Assembly: GCA_029959555.1 (NCBI GenBank)
Contig: JASCPI010000009.1
Coordinates: 56,406 to 120,405, forward strand
Direction: 5' to 3'
DNA from: Lysobacteraceae bacterium PS02065
GTDB lineage: Bacteria; Pseudomonadota; Gammaproteobacteria; Xanthomonadales; Rhodanobacteraceae
Length of the DNA: 64,000 nt
Of the stretch, positions 35,190 to 43,787 are shown one piece after another. The translations under genes and the position numbers were made by a program. Position 1 is the stretch's first letter. Every line of letters starts with the position of its first letter. The notes below the pieces were generated by a model. It had not been told where the DNA came from. It was given only the letters and a program-made list of their open reading frames with translations, and did no database searches.

Positions 35190-35429
35190 ATGACCGATCA
35201 TGATCCCCAACTGGTATCCCGACTCGACGAACTGGAGGCCAAGCTGCCACGCATCTTGGGTGAGTTTCCAGACGACGCGGACTTCTGGCCCGTGTTTGCT
35301 GGTGAGGCTGATGCGATCCTCGAGGGATTGCCCGCCGAGCCGTACGCCTACGCGCTAGGTCGCGTGGACTGCATGCTTCGCAATCAAGGCCTGATTCCCG
35401 GTGAAGAGGAAGGCAACGCGTGCTCGTGA
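35190..35429 (+). CDS. Hypothetical small acidic protein
   Basis: A 79-residue protein (QLVSRLDELEAKLPRILGE, DADFWPVFAGEADAILEGLP, then AEPYAYALGRVDCMLRNQG). It is acidic and helical and looks like a natural cytoplasmic protein. I do not recognise the family. The start at 35190 is an ATG preceded by GGAAG. It is the last gene before the change in base composition at about 35,450. Confidence 0.55.
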   Translation: MTDHDPQLVSRLDELEAKLPRILGEFPDDADFWPVFAGEADAILEGLPAEPYAYALGRVDCMLRNQGLIPGEEEGNACS

Positions 35430-35476
35430 TCTAGGCAGCGAGGCGGTGCTCGTAGGAATCACCGGCCTAAAATGAA

Positions 35477-35494
35477 GGGGCCCTCGCGGGCCCC
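35477..35494. terminator. GC-rich hairpin at the composition break
   Basis: GGGGCCC and GGGCCCC pair across TCGC. It follows the small gene at 35429 and precedes the sharp rise in GC. No T-run follows, so termination is only suggested; it could also mark an old junction. Confidence 0.45.
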
Positions 35495-35576
35495 ATCGAT
35501 TTCAACAGATTAAGGGAACGGCTCGCCGCACAAGCGGGAGGGCCAAGAGGCGGACGGCAGGGAGAGCCGCGCCGCG

Positions 35577-36236
35577 TCAGTCGCGCTCTTCGCGCACCAC
35601 CGCACCGGTGACGGGATCGATCTTCAGCTCGACGCGCTGGCCGGCTGCGTTGCGCGCATCGGCCTCCCAGAAGCCGTCGTCGAACTCGAGGTCACGGATC
35701 TGTGTGTAGCCAGCCGCGGTCAGCGCCGCGCGGATCTGGTCGGCGGTCAGGATCGTGCCGCCCGGCGTCGTCCCGCCCGGGCCGTCGATCGTCTCGGCGA
35801 GGATCACACCGGTGACCGGATGCAGCACGAGGTCGACGCGCACGCCGTCGGCACGACGTGCCTCGGCTTCCCAGAAGCCGTCGTCGAACTCGATGTCCTC
35901 GATCTGCGTGTAGCCGGCCGCGACGAGGCGCTCGCGCACCTGGACGGCGGTCAGGAACGGCGTCGTCGAGCCGGGGGCGCTGGTCCACAGCGCACGCGTG
36001 ACGCCATCGACCACGACGTCGACGCGTACTCCGTCGGCGGTCGTCGCATCGGCGCTCCACAGGCCATGGCGGAACGCGAGGTCGTACGGCGCGTACAGGC
36101 CGCCTTCGGCGATGCGTGCGAGCGCCTCGCCGGCACTGGCGACCGGCTCGACGACCGTCGCGTTCTCCTCGGCAATGGCGGGGACCGCCACGCACAGGGC
36201 GAGTGCGGCGGCAAGGGAAAGGCGGGTGAGGCGCAT
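35577..36236 (-). CDS. Secreted protein with PepSY-like repeats
   Basis: A 219-residue periplasmic protein with a signal peptide (RLSLAAALALCVAVPAIA). Three related units of about 65 residues follow, each with the pattern ..GYTQI.DLEFDDGFWEADAR.. and ..VDLVLHPVTGVILAE... The second and third are near copies; the first is diverged. This matches PepSY/YpeB-type repeats, which often bind proteases, metals or other proteins. It is divergent from another PepSY-repeat gene (36347) across about 110 bp, next to a two-component system, so the two may share control. Confidence 0.88.
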   Translation of the reverse strand: MRLTRLSLAAALALCVAVPAIAEENATVVEPVASAGEALARIAEGGLYAPYDLAFRHGLWSADATTADGVRVDVVVDGVTRALWTSAPGSTTPFLTAVQVRERLVAAGYTQIEDIEFDDGFWEAEARRADGVRVDLVLHPVTGVILAETIDGPGGTTPGGTILTADQIRAALTAAGYTQIRDLEFDDGFWEADARNAAGQRVELKIDPVTGAVVREERD

Positions 36237-36346
36237 CGTCGGTGTCTCCACGGGTTGGGGTGGAGGCACTCTGGACGGTGCGCCGTAAACGGGTTTTGAC
36301 GGTCGCGTTCACAACGCGTTTAATCCGGCGACCCGAGCATCCCGTC

Positions 36347-37054
36347 ATGACGCGCCTCCTTCTCGCCCTCGCCCTGCTCTGCGCAACCGACGTCCACGGC
36401 GACGACCACGACGCCGTGCGCGATGCCGTCGCGGCCGGGCGCATCAAGCCGCTCGCCGAGATCCTCGCTGCCGTGCAGGCGCGCTATCCGGGCCGCGTGC
36501 TCGACGTCGAGCTCGAGCGCGCACGCGACGGCCGCCGCATCTACGACATCGAGCTGATCGGCACGGATGGCCGCAAGCAGGATGTGCACGTCGACGCCGC
36601 CACCGGCACGATCCTCGATTCGACCGCGGAGGGCGTCGACCCGGCCGCGATGCTGCCGCTCGCGACCGTGCTGCGTGGCGTGCTGCAGCGTCATCCGGGC
36701 GTGGTCGTCGACGTCGAGCTCGAGCGCGGCCGCGACGGACGCGACGTCTACGAGATCGAACTGCAGCTGGCCGATGGCCGCCGACTCGAACTCGCCGTCG
36801 ATGCCGCCAACGGCGACATCGTCGACGACGACGCGCACCGCGCGATCTCGACCGAGGCGCTCAAGCCGCTGCCCGAGATCCTCGACATGATCGCCGGGCG
36901 CTACCCGGGTCTCGTGGTCGAGGTGGAGCTCGAACGCGAGCGCAGCGGTCGCCGCTTCTACGAGATCGACGTACGCGGCGCCGACGGGCGCACGCTCGAA
37001 GTGCGTGTCGACGCCATGACCGGCGAGGTGCTCGGCCACGGCGAGGCCGATTGA
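36347..37054 (+). CDS. Secreted protein with three PepSY-like repeats
   Basis: A 235-residue protein with a signal peptide (MTRLLLALALLCATDVHG). Three near-identical units follow, each of the form IKPLAEILAAV...DVELERARDGRRIYDIEL...DVHVDAATGTILD. These are PepSY domains in tandem. Its TGA overlaps the ATG of the response regulator gene (37054), so it is the first gene of the operon with the regulator and kinase. It may bind the signal or modulate the kinase in the periplasm; that is inferred. Confidence 0.9.
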   Translation: MTRLLLALALLCATDVHGDDHDAVRDAVAAGRIKPLAEILAAVQARYPGRVLDVELERARDGRRIYDIELIGTDGRKQDVHVDAATGTILDSTAEGVDPAAMLPLATVLRGVLQRHPGVVVDVELERGRDGRDVYEIELQLADGRRLELAVDAANGDIVDDDAHRAISTEALKPLPEILDMIAGRYPGLVVEVELERERSGRRFYEIDVRGADGRTLEVRVDAMTGEVLGHGEAD

Positions 37055-37716
37055 TGCGCGTCCTCGTCGTCGAGGACGACCGCGAGCTCGCCGAACGCCT
37101 GTGCCGCGTGCTCGGCGACGCGGGCCTGCTCGCCGAGCACGCCGCCGACGGTGACCAGGCCGCGTTCCTCGGCGCCACCGAGGACTACGACGCCGCCGTG
37201 CTCGACCTCGGCCTGCCCGGCCGCGACGGCATCTCGGTGCTGCACCACTGGCGCGAGCAGAAGCGCGATTTCCCGGTCCTGATCCTGACCGCGCGCAACC
37301 GCTGGAGCGACAAGCTCTCGGGTTTCGGTGCCGGCGCCGACGACTATCTCGCCAAACCGTTCCACCTCGAGGAGGTGGTCCTGCGCGTGCGCGCGCTGCT
37401 GCGTCGCGCACGCGGCCACGCGGACGCCGTGCTGCGCGTCGGCCCTCTCGAATTCGACACCCACAGCTCGCGCTTCACCCTCGACGAACAACCACTCCAG
37501 CTGACCGCGCAGGAGCAGCGCATCCTCGCCTACCTGATGCACCGCACCGGCCAGGTCGTCAGCCGCAGCGAAATCGGCGAACACGTCTACGCACGCGACC
37601 TCGAACCGGATTCCAACACCGTCGACGTGCTCGTCGGGCGGATCCGCCGCAAGCTCGGACGACCGCTGATCCACACCGAGCGCGGTCTCGGGTTCCGGCT
37701 CGCGGCCGAGGACTGA
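37054..37716 (+). CDS. OmpR-family response regulator, PhoP-like
   Basis: A 220-residue regulator. The receiver domain has the acidic pair E7-D8-D9, phospho-acceptor D51 (AVLDLGLPG) and the Lys of LAKPFH near residue 101. A winged-helix output domain follows (LTAQEQRILAYLMHRTGQVVSR and VDVLVGRIRRKLGRPLIHT). The start ATG overlaps the upstream TGA. Its partner kinase begins 1 bp after its stop. It would activate genes in response to the signal sensed by the kinase. Confidence 0.95.
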   Translation: MRVLVVEDDRELAERLCRVLGDAGLLAEHAADGDQAAFLGATEDYDAAVLDLGLPGRDGISVLHHWREQKRDFPVLILTARNRWSDKLSGFGAGADDYLAKPFHLEEVVLRVRALLRRARGHADAVLRVGPLEFDTHSSRFTLDEQPLQLTAQEQRILAYLMHRTGQVVSRSEIGEHVYARDLEPDSNTVDVLVGRIRRKLGRPLIHTERGLGFRLAAED

Positions 37717-37717
37717 G

Positions 37718-39028
37718 ATGCGGCGTTCCGGCCTCGCCGCGCGCCTGCTCGTGCTCGGCATCGTCGCCGCGCTCGTCGTCGCCGGCATCGGTGGCTGGTG
37801 GCTGCGCGGCAACCTGCACGACGTCGTCACGCGCAGTTTCGAGCAGCGCGTGCTCGCCCAGGCCGATCGCATCGCGGCACGCATCGTCGTCGACGCCGAC
37901 GGGCACGCACAGTTCGACGACCCGCGCGCCGCCGACGAATTCACGCGCATCTTCTCGGGCTGGTACTGGCAGGTCGACGGCGGCCCTGCGCCGCTGCGCT
38001 CGCGCTCGTTGTGGGATGCCGGCCTCGATACGACGCCGGCACCCGAGGCGACAGGTGCGGCGTTGCTGCGCGCCACCGGTCCGCGCGGCGAGTCGCTGCT
38101 CGGGCTCGCGCGCCCGCTCTCGTCCACCGCGCCCCTGGTGTTGCGCGTGTTCGGGCCCGCCGACGACGTCGACCGCGAACGCCAGCGCATCGACCACGTG
38201 CTCGCCGCGACGCTGCTCGCGCTGGTCGGTGCGCTCGCCCTGACCACGTTCGTGCAGGTACGCCTGGGCCTGCGCCCGCTCGCACGCCTGCGCGACGCGA
38301 TCGCCGCGATCCGCGACGGCAGTCGCGAACGCGTCGGGGAAGGCTACGGCAGCGACCTCGATCCGCTCGCCCGCGAGCTCGACGACGTGCTCGCACGCAG
38401 CGCGCGCGTGATCGCGCGCGCGCGCGGCCACGCGGCCGACCTGGCCCATGCGCTCAAGAAGCCGCTCGCCGTGCTCGAGGCCGATGCCGGCGGTCCGTCC
38501 GACGTCGCCGCGCCCGTCGTGCGCGCCCAGACATGCGACATGGTGCGCCTCATCGATCGCCACCTCGCACGGGCCGGCAGTGGTGCCGGCGAACGCCGGC
38601 GCCTGGACGTCGGCGAACGCGTCGCCGCACTCGTCACCCTGCTCGCGAAACTGCACGAAGGCCGCGGCCTCTCGTGGGAGGACACCACGCCGTCAGGCCT
38701 CTACTGGCGCGGCGAGCCCACCGACTTCGAGGAGATGCTCGGCAACCTGCTCGACAACGCCGGCAAGTGGGCACGTTCGCGCGTCACCGTGCGCGCACGG
38801 GGCGGTCCGGAACGCCTCGAGATCGCCATCGAGGACGATGGCCCCGGCCTCGACGACGACCAGCTCGCACGCATCGCGCGACGCGGCACGCGCTTCGACG
38901 AGCGCGTCGAGGGCTCCGGGCTCGGCCTCGCGATCACGCGCGACATCGCCGAGACCTACGGCGGCTCGCTGACGTTCTCGCGTGGTGCCGAGGGTGGCCT
39001 GCACGTGAACCTCGGCCTTCCGGCCTGA
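37718..39028 (+). CDS. Sensor histidine kinase, PhoQ-like
   Basis: A 436-residue protein. One membrane helix near residues 8-27 (LLVLGIVAALVVAGIG), a periplasmic sensor region, a second helix near 160-180 and a HAMP linker lead to the H-box with His244 (ADLAHALKKPLAVLEAD). The ATPase has N (EEMLGNLLDNAGKWA), G1 (EDDGPGLDDDQL) and G2 (GSGLGLAITRDIAE). The His is followed by Ala rather than Glu, as in PhoQ. The gene directly follows the regulator. The ligand is unknown; PepSY proteins encoded alongside may contribute. Confidence 0.95.
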   Translation: MRRSGLAARLLVLGIVAALVVAGIGGWWLRGNLHDVVTRSFEQRVLAQADRIAARIVVDADGHAQFDDPRAADEFTRIFSGWYWQVDGGPAPLRSRSLWDAGLDTTPAPEATGAALLRATGPRGESLLGLARPLSSTAPLVLRVFGPADDVDRERQRIDHVLAATLLALVGALALTTFVQVRLGLRPLARLRDAIAAIRDGSRERVGEGYGSDLDPLARELDDVLARSARVIARARGHAADLAHALKKPLAVLEADAGGPSDVAAPVVRAQTCDMVRLIDRHLARAGSGAGERRRLDVGERVAALVTLLAKLHEGRGLSWEDTTPSGLYWRGEPTDFEEMLGNLLDNAGKWARSRVTVRARGGPERLEIAIEDDGPGLDDDQLARIARRGTRFDERVEGSGLGLAITRDIAETYGGSLTFSRGAEGGLHVNLGLPA

Positions 39029-39107
39029 GGGGCCGCTGCGACCTTTCGGCGGCGAGCACCGTCCATGGCACCATGGCGCGACACGCGCGCCGCTGCACGA
39101 GGTCGTC

Positions 39108-39641
39108 ATGAACCGCATCTTCCGTCCCTTCCTCGCCACTCTCCTCGCGATCGGTGCCGCCACCGCGATGTCGTCCGCGGTCGCGACCGCGCCGCTGCCC
39201 GCCGACGGTGCACGCGTCCACGTGAGCTGGACCGATCCCGCGGCGTTCACGGAAGTCCGCGACAGCCACGGCCGCGGCATGCTGCGCGCGACCGACTGGC
39301 TGGGCCGCCTGCAGAAGCACGTGGTGACGCGCGCCGACACGCTGCTGCCGCCCGGCCAGAGCCTCGACGTCACGTTCACCGACATCAAGCTCGCCGGCGC
39401 CTTCGAACCCTGGCGCGGCCCGAACTTCGACGACGTGCGCATCGTCAAGGACATCTACCCGCCGCGCATCACGCTGCGCTTCACGCGACGCGGCGCCGAC
39501 GGCCAGGTCATCGACGAGGGCGAGCGCACCTTGCGCGATGCGGCGTTCCTGTCGCGCGGCACGCCGAACACGAGCGACACGCTGCGCTACGAAAAGCGCC
39601 TGCTCGACGACTGGCTGCGCCGCGAGTTCAAGGCGGCCTGA
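39108..39641 (+). CDS. DUF3016 family secreted protein
   Basis: A 177-residue protein with a signal peptide (LATLLAIGAATAMSSAVA). The mature domain (VHVSWTDPAAFTEVRDS, DVTFTDIKLAGAFEPWRG, PNTSDTLRYEKRLLDDWLRREF) is DUF3016, common in Xanthomonadales and other gammaproteobacteria. The function is unknown. It lies 79 bp after the kinase gene and 3 bp from the end of a convergent gene. Confidence 0.9.
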   Translation: MNRIFRPFLATLLAIGAATAMSSAVATAPLPADGARVHVSWTDPAAFTEVRDSHGRGMLRATDWLGRLQKHVVTRADTLLPPGQSLDVTFTDIKLAGAFEPWRGPNFDDVRIVKDIYPPRITLRFTRRGADGQVIDEGERTLRDAAFLSRGTPNTSDTLRYEKRLLDDWLRREFKAA

Positions 39642-39644
39642 CGT

Positions 39645-40430
39645 TCACTCCTCGCCGGTCGAGGATTCCGGCACGCGCACGTCGTCGCGCATCCAGCCAC
39701 GCCGGTAGGCGAACTCGCCGAGGATTTCGTGCAGCGCGGCGTCGGTCTTGGCCAGCGCACTGGTCGCCGGCAGCAGGTAGCGGAAACGCCCGCCGCTGGC
39801 CGACATCCGTTCCGCGGGCCATGCGCAGACATCGAAGCCCGCCTCGCGGAACGAAAACTCGGCGCGCGCCATGTGCAGCGCCGACGTCACCAGCCAGATG
39901 CGCCGCGGTACCGCGGGTTCGAGCTCCGCCGTCAGGCGCGCGTTCTGCCAGGTCGTACGCGAGCGCGATTCTTCGCGTATCGCCTCGCGCGGCACGCCGA
40001 GCCGTTGCAGCAGCGCGGCCATCAGCGCGCTTTCGGTGACGTCGGTACCGGAGTACGGTCCCTGCCCGCCGCTGACCACGATCGGCACCGGCGCGAGGCC
40101 GTAGCGCTCGGCCGCGGCAAGGCTGCGCCGCAGGCTCGCCGGCGACAGCGCCATGACGTCGGCGGTGTCGCGCGGACGCATCGAGAAGCCGCCGCCGAGC
40201 AGCACGATCGCGTCCGGCACAGGCGGGGCGCAGGCATCGGGTGACGACGCACGCGCTTCCTGCCAGCGCACGAGGTGATTGGCCGCCCACGGCGTGGTCA
40301 GCGCCGCGCACGCAACGATCACGAGAACCGCGAGCCCACGCATGCCACGCGGCAGCCAGCGCCACAGCAGCACCGCCACGATCACCGCGAGCACGCCGAG
40401 GCGCAGCGGCGAAAGCAGCCAGCTCAGCAT
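39645..40430 (-). CDS. YdcF-like (ElyC/SanA-type) membrane protein
   Basis: A 261-residue protein with two N-terminal membrane helices (LRLGVLAVIVAVLLWRW and GLAVLVIVACAALT). The YdcF/DUF218 domain then shows DAIVLLGGGFSMRP, PIVVSGGQGPYSG, and RSRTTWQNARLTAELE. These proteins are linked to the envelope and cell-wall precursor traffic; the chemistry is not known. The start at 40430 is directly preceded by the methyltransferase gene end (40447), so the two are likely co-transcribed. Confidence 0.9.
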   Translation of the reverse strand: MLSWLLSPLRLGVLAVIVAVLLWRWLPRGMRGLAVLVIVACAALTTPWAANHLVRWQEARASSPDACAPPVPDAIVLLGGGFSMRPRDTADVMALSPASLRRSLAAAERYGLAPVPIVVSGGQGPYSGTDVTESALMAALLQRLGVPREAIREESRSRTTWQNARLTAELEPAVPRRIWLVTSALHMARAEFSFREAGFDVCAWPAERMSASGGRFRYLLPATSALAKTDAALHEILGEFAYRRGWMRDDVRVPESSTGEE

Positions 40431-40446
40431 GCGCGCACGTCCGCGT

Positions 40447-41637
40447 TCAGAGCCGATGGCCCTGATCGATGTCGGCCAGTCCGGCCGGCAGCGCCGACGG
40501 CGCGATGCCGCGTGCGAGCAGCAACAGCTTGAACCGCTCGCCCATCTCGGACGGCAGCGTGAGCCGCTTGACCTCCTGCGCGAGGCGATAACGCGTCACC
40601 TCGTCGGCCTCGGCGACCCCGGCCTCGAACAAGGCAGGCAAGCCCGTCGCGAGCAGGAACTGCGCCTGCGTCGTGTAACCCGCCACCGCGAATCCGGCAT
40701 GGTTGCCGGCTTCGGCGAGCGCGGTGAAGTCGACCGAGGCGGTGATGTCCTGCAGGCCGACGAGAATCAGGGGATCGGCATGCGCACGATGGCGGTAGTG
40801 ACACATGAGCGTGCCGTCGCGTCGCTCGGGCCAGTAGAACTCGCCGCGCGGCTCGCCGTAGTCGACGAACACGGCGAGGCCTGCCTCGAGGGTGCCGGCC
40901 ACGGCCTGCATCCAGAACGGCAGCTGCGGAAGGATCTCGGAGCGGTAACCGTCGGCGAAGCCGATGCCGAGATCGCGCTCGGTATGGCGCACCGCGGCGC
41001 CGACCAGCGCGTCGGCCGGGCGGTCCTGACGCACGAAGCGGCCTTCCCCGTCGAGAACGACGTGCTCCTCGAACACCTCGCCGTCGCGCAGCGTGAAACG
41101 CGTGACCGGCAGCGCGTCGATGACCTCGTTGGCGAACAGCACGCCGCGCCAGGCCTGCTCGGGCGGGCCGTCGAGCCATTCCACGCGTGCGAACAGTTCG
41201 GCCTCGAGCGCGTCACGCAGCAACGTGCGCTGGCGTTCGCGAAGATCCGCGCTCGGCTCCAGGATCGCGTAGCGCGCCGGCACGACGCCGGCCGCGGTGA
41301 ACCCGCGCAGCGCATCGCGTGCGAACGCGCCGCTGCCGCCGCCGAGTTCGAGGAACGAGGCCTCGGGTCCGAGCTCGCGCAGGATCGGCGCGAACGCACC
41401 GGCGAGCGTGCGCGCGAACAGGTCACCGAGTTCGGGGGCGGTCACGAAGTCGCCGGCGGCACCGAACTTGGTGCGTCCGGCGCTGTAGTAGCCGAGCCCC
41501 GGCGCATACAGGCAGCGCTCCATGAAACGCGGGAACGGCATCGGGCCGCGCGCGAGGATTTCCTCGCGCAAGGCGGCGGCGAGCCGCGCGGAATGGTCGA
41601 GTTCATCCGCGCCCGGCGCGGGAAGATCGTTGCTCAC
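40447..41637 (-). CDS. SAM-dependent methyltransferase, COG1565/Ndufaf7 family
   Basis: A 396-residue enzyme. The motif ERCLYAPGLGYYSAGRTKFG and ASFLELGGGSGAFARDAL (SAM-binding) are the family signature, and FANEVIDALPVTRF the catalytic region. The mitochondrial member methylates an Arg of complex I subunit NDUFS2; bacterial members have no proven substrate. It lies beside pteridine reductase and folK genes, an arrangement common in Xanthomonadales. The start is ATG 41637. It is divergent from the pteridine reductase gene across 65 bp. Confidence 0.92.
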   Translation of the reverse strand: MSNDLPAPGADELDHSARLAAALREEILARGPMPFPRFMERCLYAPGLGYYSAGRTKFGAAGDFVTAPELGDLFARTLAGAFAPILRELGPEASFLELGGGSGAFARDALRGFTAAGVVPARYAILEPSADLRERQRTLLRDALEAELFARVEWLDGPPEQAWRGVLFANEVIDALPVTRFTLRDGEVFEEHVVLDGEGRFVRQDRPADALVGAAVRHTERDLGIGFADGYRSEILPQLPFWMQAVAGTLEAGLAVFVDYGEPRGEFYWPERRDGTLMCHYRHRAHADPLILVGLQDITASVDFTALAEAGNHAGFAVAGYTTQAQFLLATGLPALFEAGVAEADEVTRYRLAQEVKRLTLPSEMGERFKLLLLARGIAPSALPAGLADIDQGHRL

Positions 41638-41702
41638 GGCTGGTCCGCCACGCCGACTTGCGGCACTCTGGTCAGGATAACGGCGGGCGTGGAGATCACC
41701 TA

Positions 41703-42449
41703 ATGAGCGAGGCGGAACATCGCCCGGTCGCGCTGGTCACCGGTGCGGCACGACGCGTCGGCGCGTGCATCGCACGTCGCCTGCACGCCGACGGCTACGA
41801 CGTGGCCCTGCATGCGCGTCGATCCCTCGACGACCTCGAAGCCCTCGCCCGTGACCTCGAGTCGGCACGGCCGGGCAGCACGCACACGCTGGTCGCCGAT
41901 CTCGACGACGGTGCGGCACCGAAGGCCCTCGTCGACGGAGTGCTCGCGCGCTTCGGGCATCTGGACGCGCTGGTCAACAACGCCTCGTCGTTCCATCGCA
42001 CGCCGGTCGGCTCGATCACGATGGCCGACTGGGACGGCCTGTTCGCCTCCAACGCCCGCGCGCCGCTGTTCCTCGCCCAGGCGGCCGCGGACGCGCTGCG
42101 CGCGCGGCGCGGCGCGATCGTCAACCTCGTCGACATCTATGCGGAAAGACCACTGCCGGGCTTCAGCGTCTACTGCATGGCCAAGGCCGCGCTCGGCGCG
42201 ATGACGCTGGCCCTGGCCCGCGAGCTGGCGCCCGAGGTCCGCGTCAACGGCGTCGCCCCCGGGGCCGTGCTCTGGCCCGAGAACGGCGACGACTACGCGC
42301 GCCGCGACGAACTGGTCGCGCGCACGCCGCTCGCCCGCACCGGGGCGCCCGAGGACGTCGCCGGCGCCGTGGCCTGGCTGCTGCGCGACGCGACGTTCGT
42401 GACCGGCCAGATCCTGCGCATCGACGGCGGACGCTCGCTGGCGATCTGA
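41703..42449 (+). CDS. Pteridine reductase (SDR family)
   Basis: A 248-residue short-chain dehydrogenase. LVTGAARRVGACIARRLHADGY carries the TGxxRRxG form of pteridine reductases. The NNASSFHRT loop, SVYCMAKAALGAMTLALA (Y-x3-K) and GVAPGAVLWPE complete the active site. It reduces dihydropteridines or biopterin with NADPH. It belongs to a loose folate cluster with folK and folB in this window. The start is ATG 41703, just after the divergent methyltransferase gene. Confidence 0.92.
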   Translation: MSEAEHRPVALVTGAARRVGACIARRLHADGYDVALHARRSLDDLEALARDLESARPGSTHTLVADLDDGAAPKALVDGVLARFGHLDALVNNASSFHRTPVGSITMADWDGLFASNARAPLFLAQAAADALRARRGAIVNLVDIYAERPLPGFSVYCMAKAALGAMTLALARELAPEVRVNGVAPGAVLWPENGDDYARRDELVARTPLARTGAPEDVAGAVAWLLRDATFVTGQILRIDGGRSLAI

Positions 42450-42602
42450 GGTCCATCGCCGCGGATGCGCCCCGGGTATCACCGCTGTTTGTGAAAACCG
42501 GCACAGCCCGGCGTACGATGCGGCATCGCGGTCGTGCGCAGGGCACGATCATTCGGTACATTCCCGGAGCGGGCCGCTGCAGGTCCGCGATGCAGGGGAC
42601 CC

Positions 42603-43736
42603 GTGTTGCACATCCTGTTCGTCGGCGACGAAGCGATCCTTCCGCCCGACCTCGGCGACTACGTCGCCGATCTCGGCGAGGACACGCAGCTCGAGAAAGC
42701 GGCCAGCGGCCGTGCCGCGATGGCGGCACTGTCGCGCACGCCGTTCGACGTCGTCATCGCAGGTCCGGCATCGGCCAACCATTCGCCGGCCGACCTGCTC
42801 GACCAGACCCGCACGCTGCGTCCCGAGGCGATCCGCATCGCCCTCATCGATGCCAACAGCTCGGTGAAGGCGCCACCGGCGCGCCTCGTCGGCGTCGCCC
42901 ACCGGTTCCTCTCGCTGCCGCTCGCCTCCGAGCACCTCATCGAGGCGATCCACAGCATCGACGAGCTGCGCGAGATCCTCGACGATCCGCGCCTGCGCGC
43001 GCTGGTCGGCCGCATCGACAACCTGCCGTCGCCGCCGCAGCTGTATTTCACGCTCATGCACGCGCTCGAGGACGAGGAGCGCAGCAGCTCGGCGGACATC
43101 GCCAAGCTCATCGCCGGCGATCCCGCGATCGCGGCGAAAGTCCTGCGCATGTGCAACTCGGCTTATTTCTCGAACGGTCGTTCGATCAGCGACCTGCGCA
43201 GCGCGGTCACGCGGCTCGGCATGGCCACGCTGCGCGACCTCGTGCTCGCCAGCGAAGTGTTCTCGATGTCGAGCTCGCTCAAGATCGACCGCACCGAGCT
43301 GCAGCGCCGCTCCCTGCTCGCCTCGCGCCTGCCCTCGCGCATGCTGCCCGAGACCAGCGCCGAACTCGGCGCCACCGCCGCCTTGCTCGCCGACATCGGC
43401 CTGCTGCTGCCGGGCGTGCGCAACGAGCGCCATCCGCCCGAGGACGGCGTCGAGGACGACCGTCCCGGCCATACCGAGGCCGGTGCCTACCTGCTCGGCC
43501 TGTGGGGCCTGCCGATGCCGATCGTCGAGGCCGTCGCGTTCCATCGCCAGCCGCAGCGCTCGGGCCAGCGCAGTTTCTGGGTGCCTGGCGCCGTGCACGT
43601 GGCGGTCGCGCTCGCGGCACGCGAGCCGGTCGACGAGCAATACCTCGCCACGCTCGGCGTGCTGCCGCGCCTGCCGGCGTGGCGGGAACTCGCCGAAAGC
43701 CTCGCCGCGCTCGACACGCCCGCCGGTCGGCGCTGA
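42603..43736 (+). CDS. Receiver-like plus HDOD domain protein
   Basis: A 377-residue protein starting at GTG 42603 with GGGGA upstream. The first 115 residues resemble a response regulator receiver (VLHILFVGDEAILPPD, with an Asp-poor core). From about residue 135 an HDOD domain follows (RIDNLPSPPQLYFTLM, IAKLIAGDPAIAAKVLRMCNSAYF, GMATLRDLVLASEVF). HDOD proteins work in signalling, motility and the stress response, sometimes by protein contacts. It is followed by a strong terminator, so it is transcribed alone. Confidence 0.9.
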   Translation: MLHILFVGDEAILPPDLGDYVADLGEDTQLEKAASGRAAMAALSRTPFDVVIAGPASANHSPADLLDQTRTLRPEAIRIALIDANSSVKAPPARLVGVAHRFLSLPLASEHLIEAIHSIDELREILDDPRLRALVGRIDNLPSPPQLYFTLMHALEDEERSSSADIAKLIAGDPAIAAKVLRMCNSAYFSNGRSISDLRSAVTRLGMATLRDLVLASEVFSMSSSLKIDRTELQRRSLLASRLPSRMLPETSAELGATAALLADIGLLLPGVRNERHPPEDGVEDDRPGHTEAGAYLLGLWGLPMPIVEAVAFHRQPQRSGQRSFWVPGAVHVAVALAAREPVDEQYLATLGVLPRLPAWRELAESLAALDTPAGRR

Positions 43737-43740
43737 AACG

Positions 43741-43779
43741 AAAAAGGCCGGCCCGCGGATGCGGACCGGCCTTTCCTTT
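43741..43779. terminator. Bidirectional terminator
   Basis: AAAGGCCGG and CCGGCCTTT pair, with an inner GC-rich loop, followed by TTTCC; on the other strand the flank is also A-rich. It lies between the HDOD gene and the convergent membrane-protein gene, so it can terminate both. Confidence 0.85.
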
Positions 43780-43787
43780 CCGGACGA

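Noticed and set aside
35430..35580. tRNA-type integration site at the composition break
   Set aside because: No tRNA end, integrase or direct repeat could be identified; only composition and gene content support an edge.
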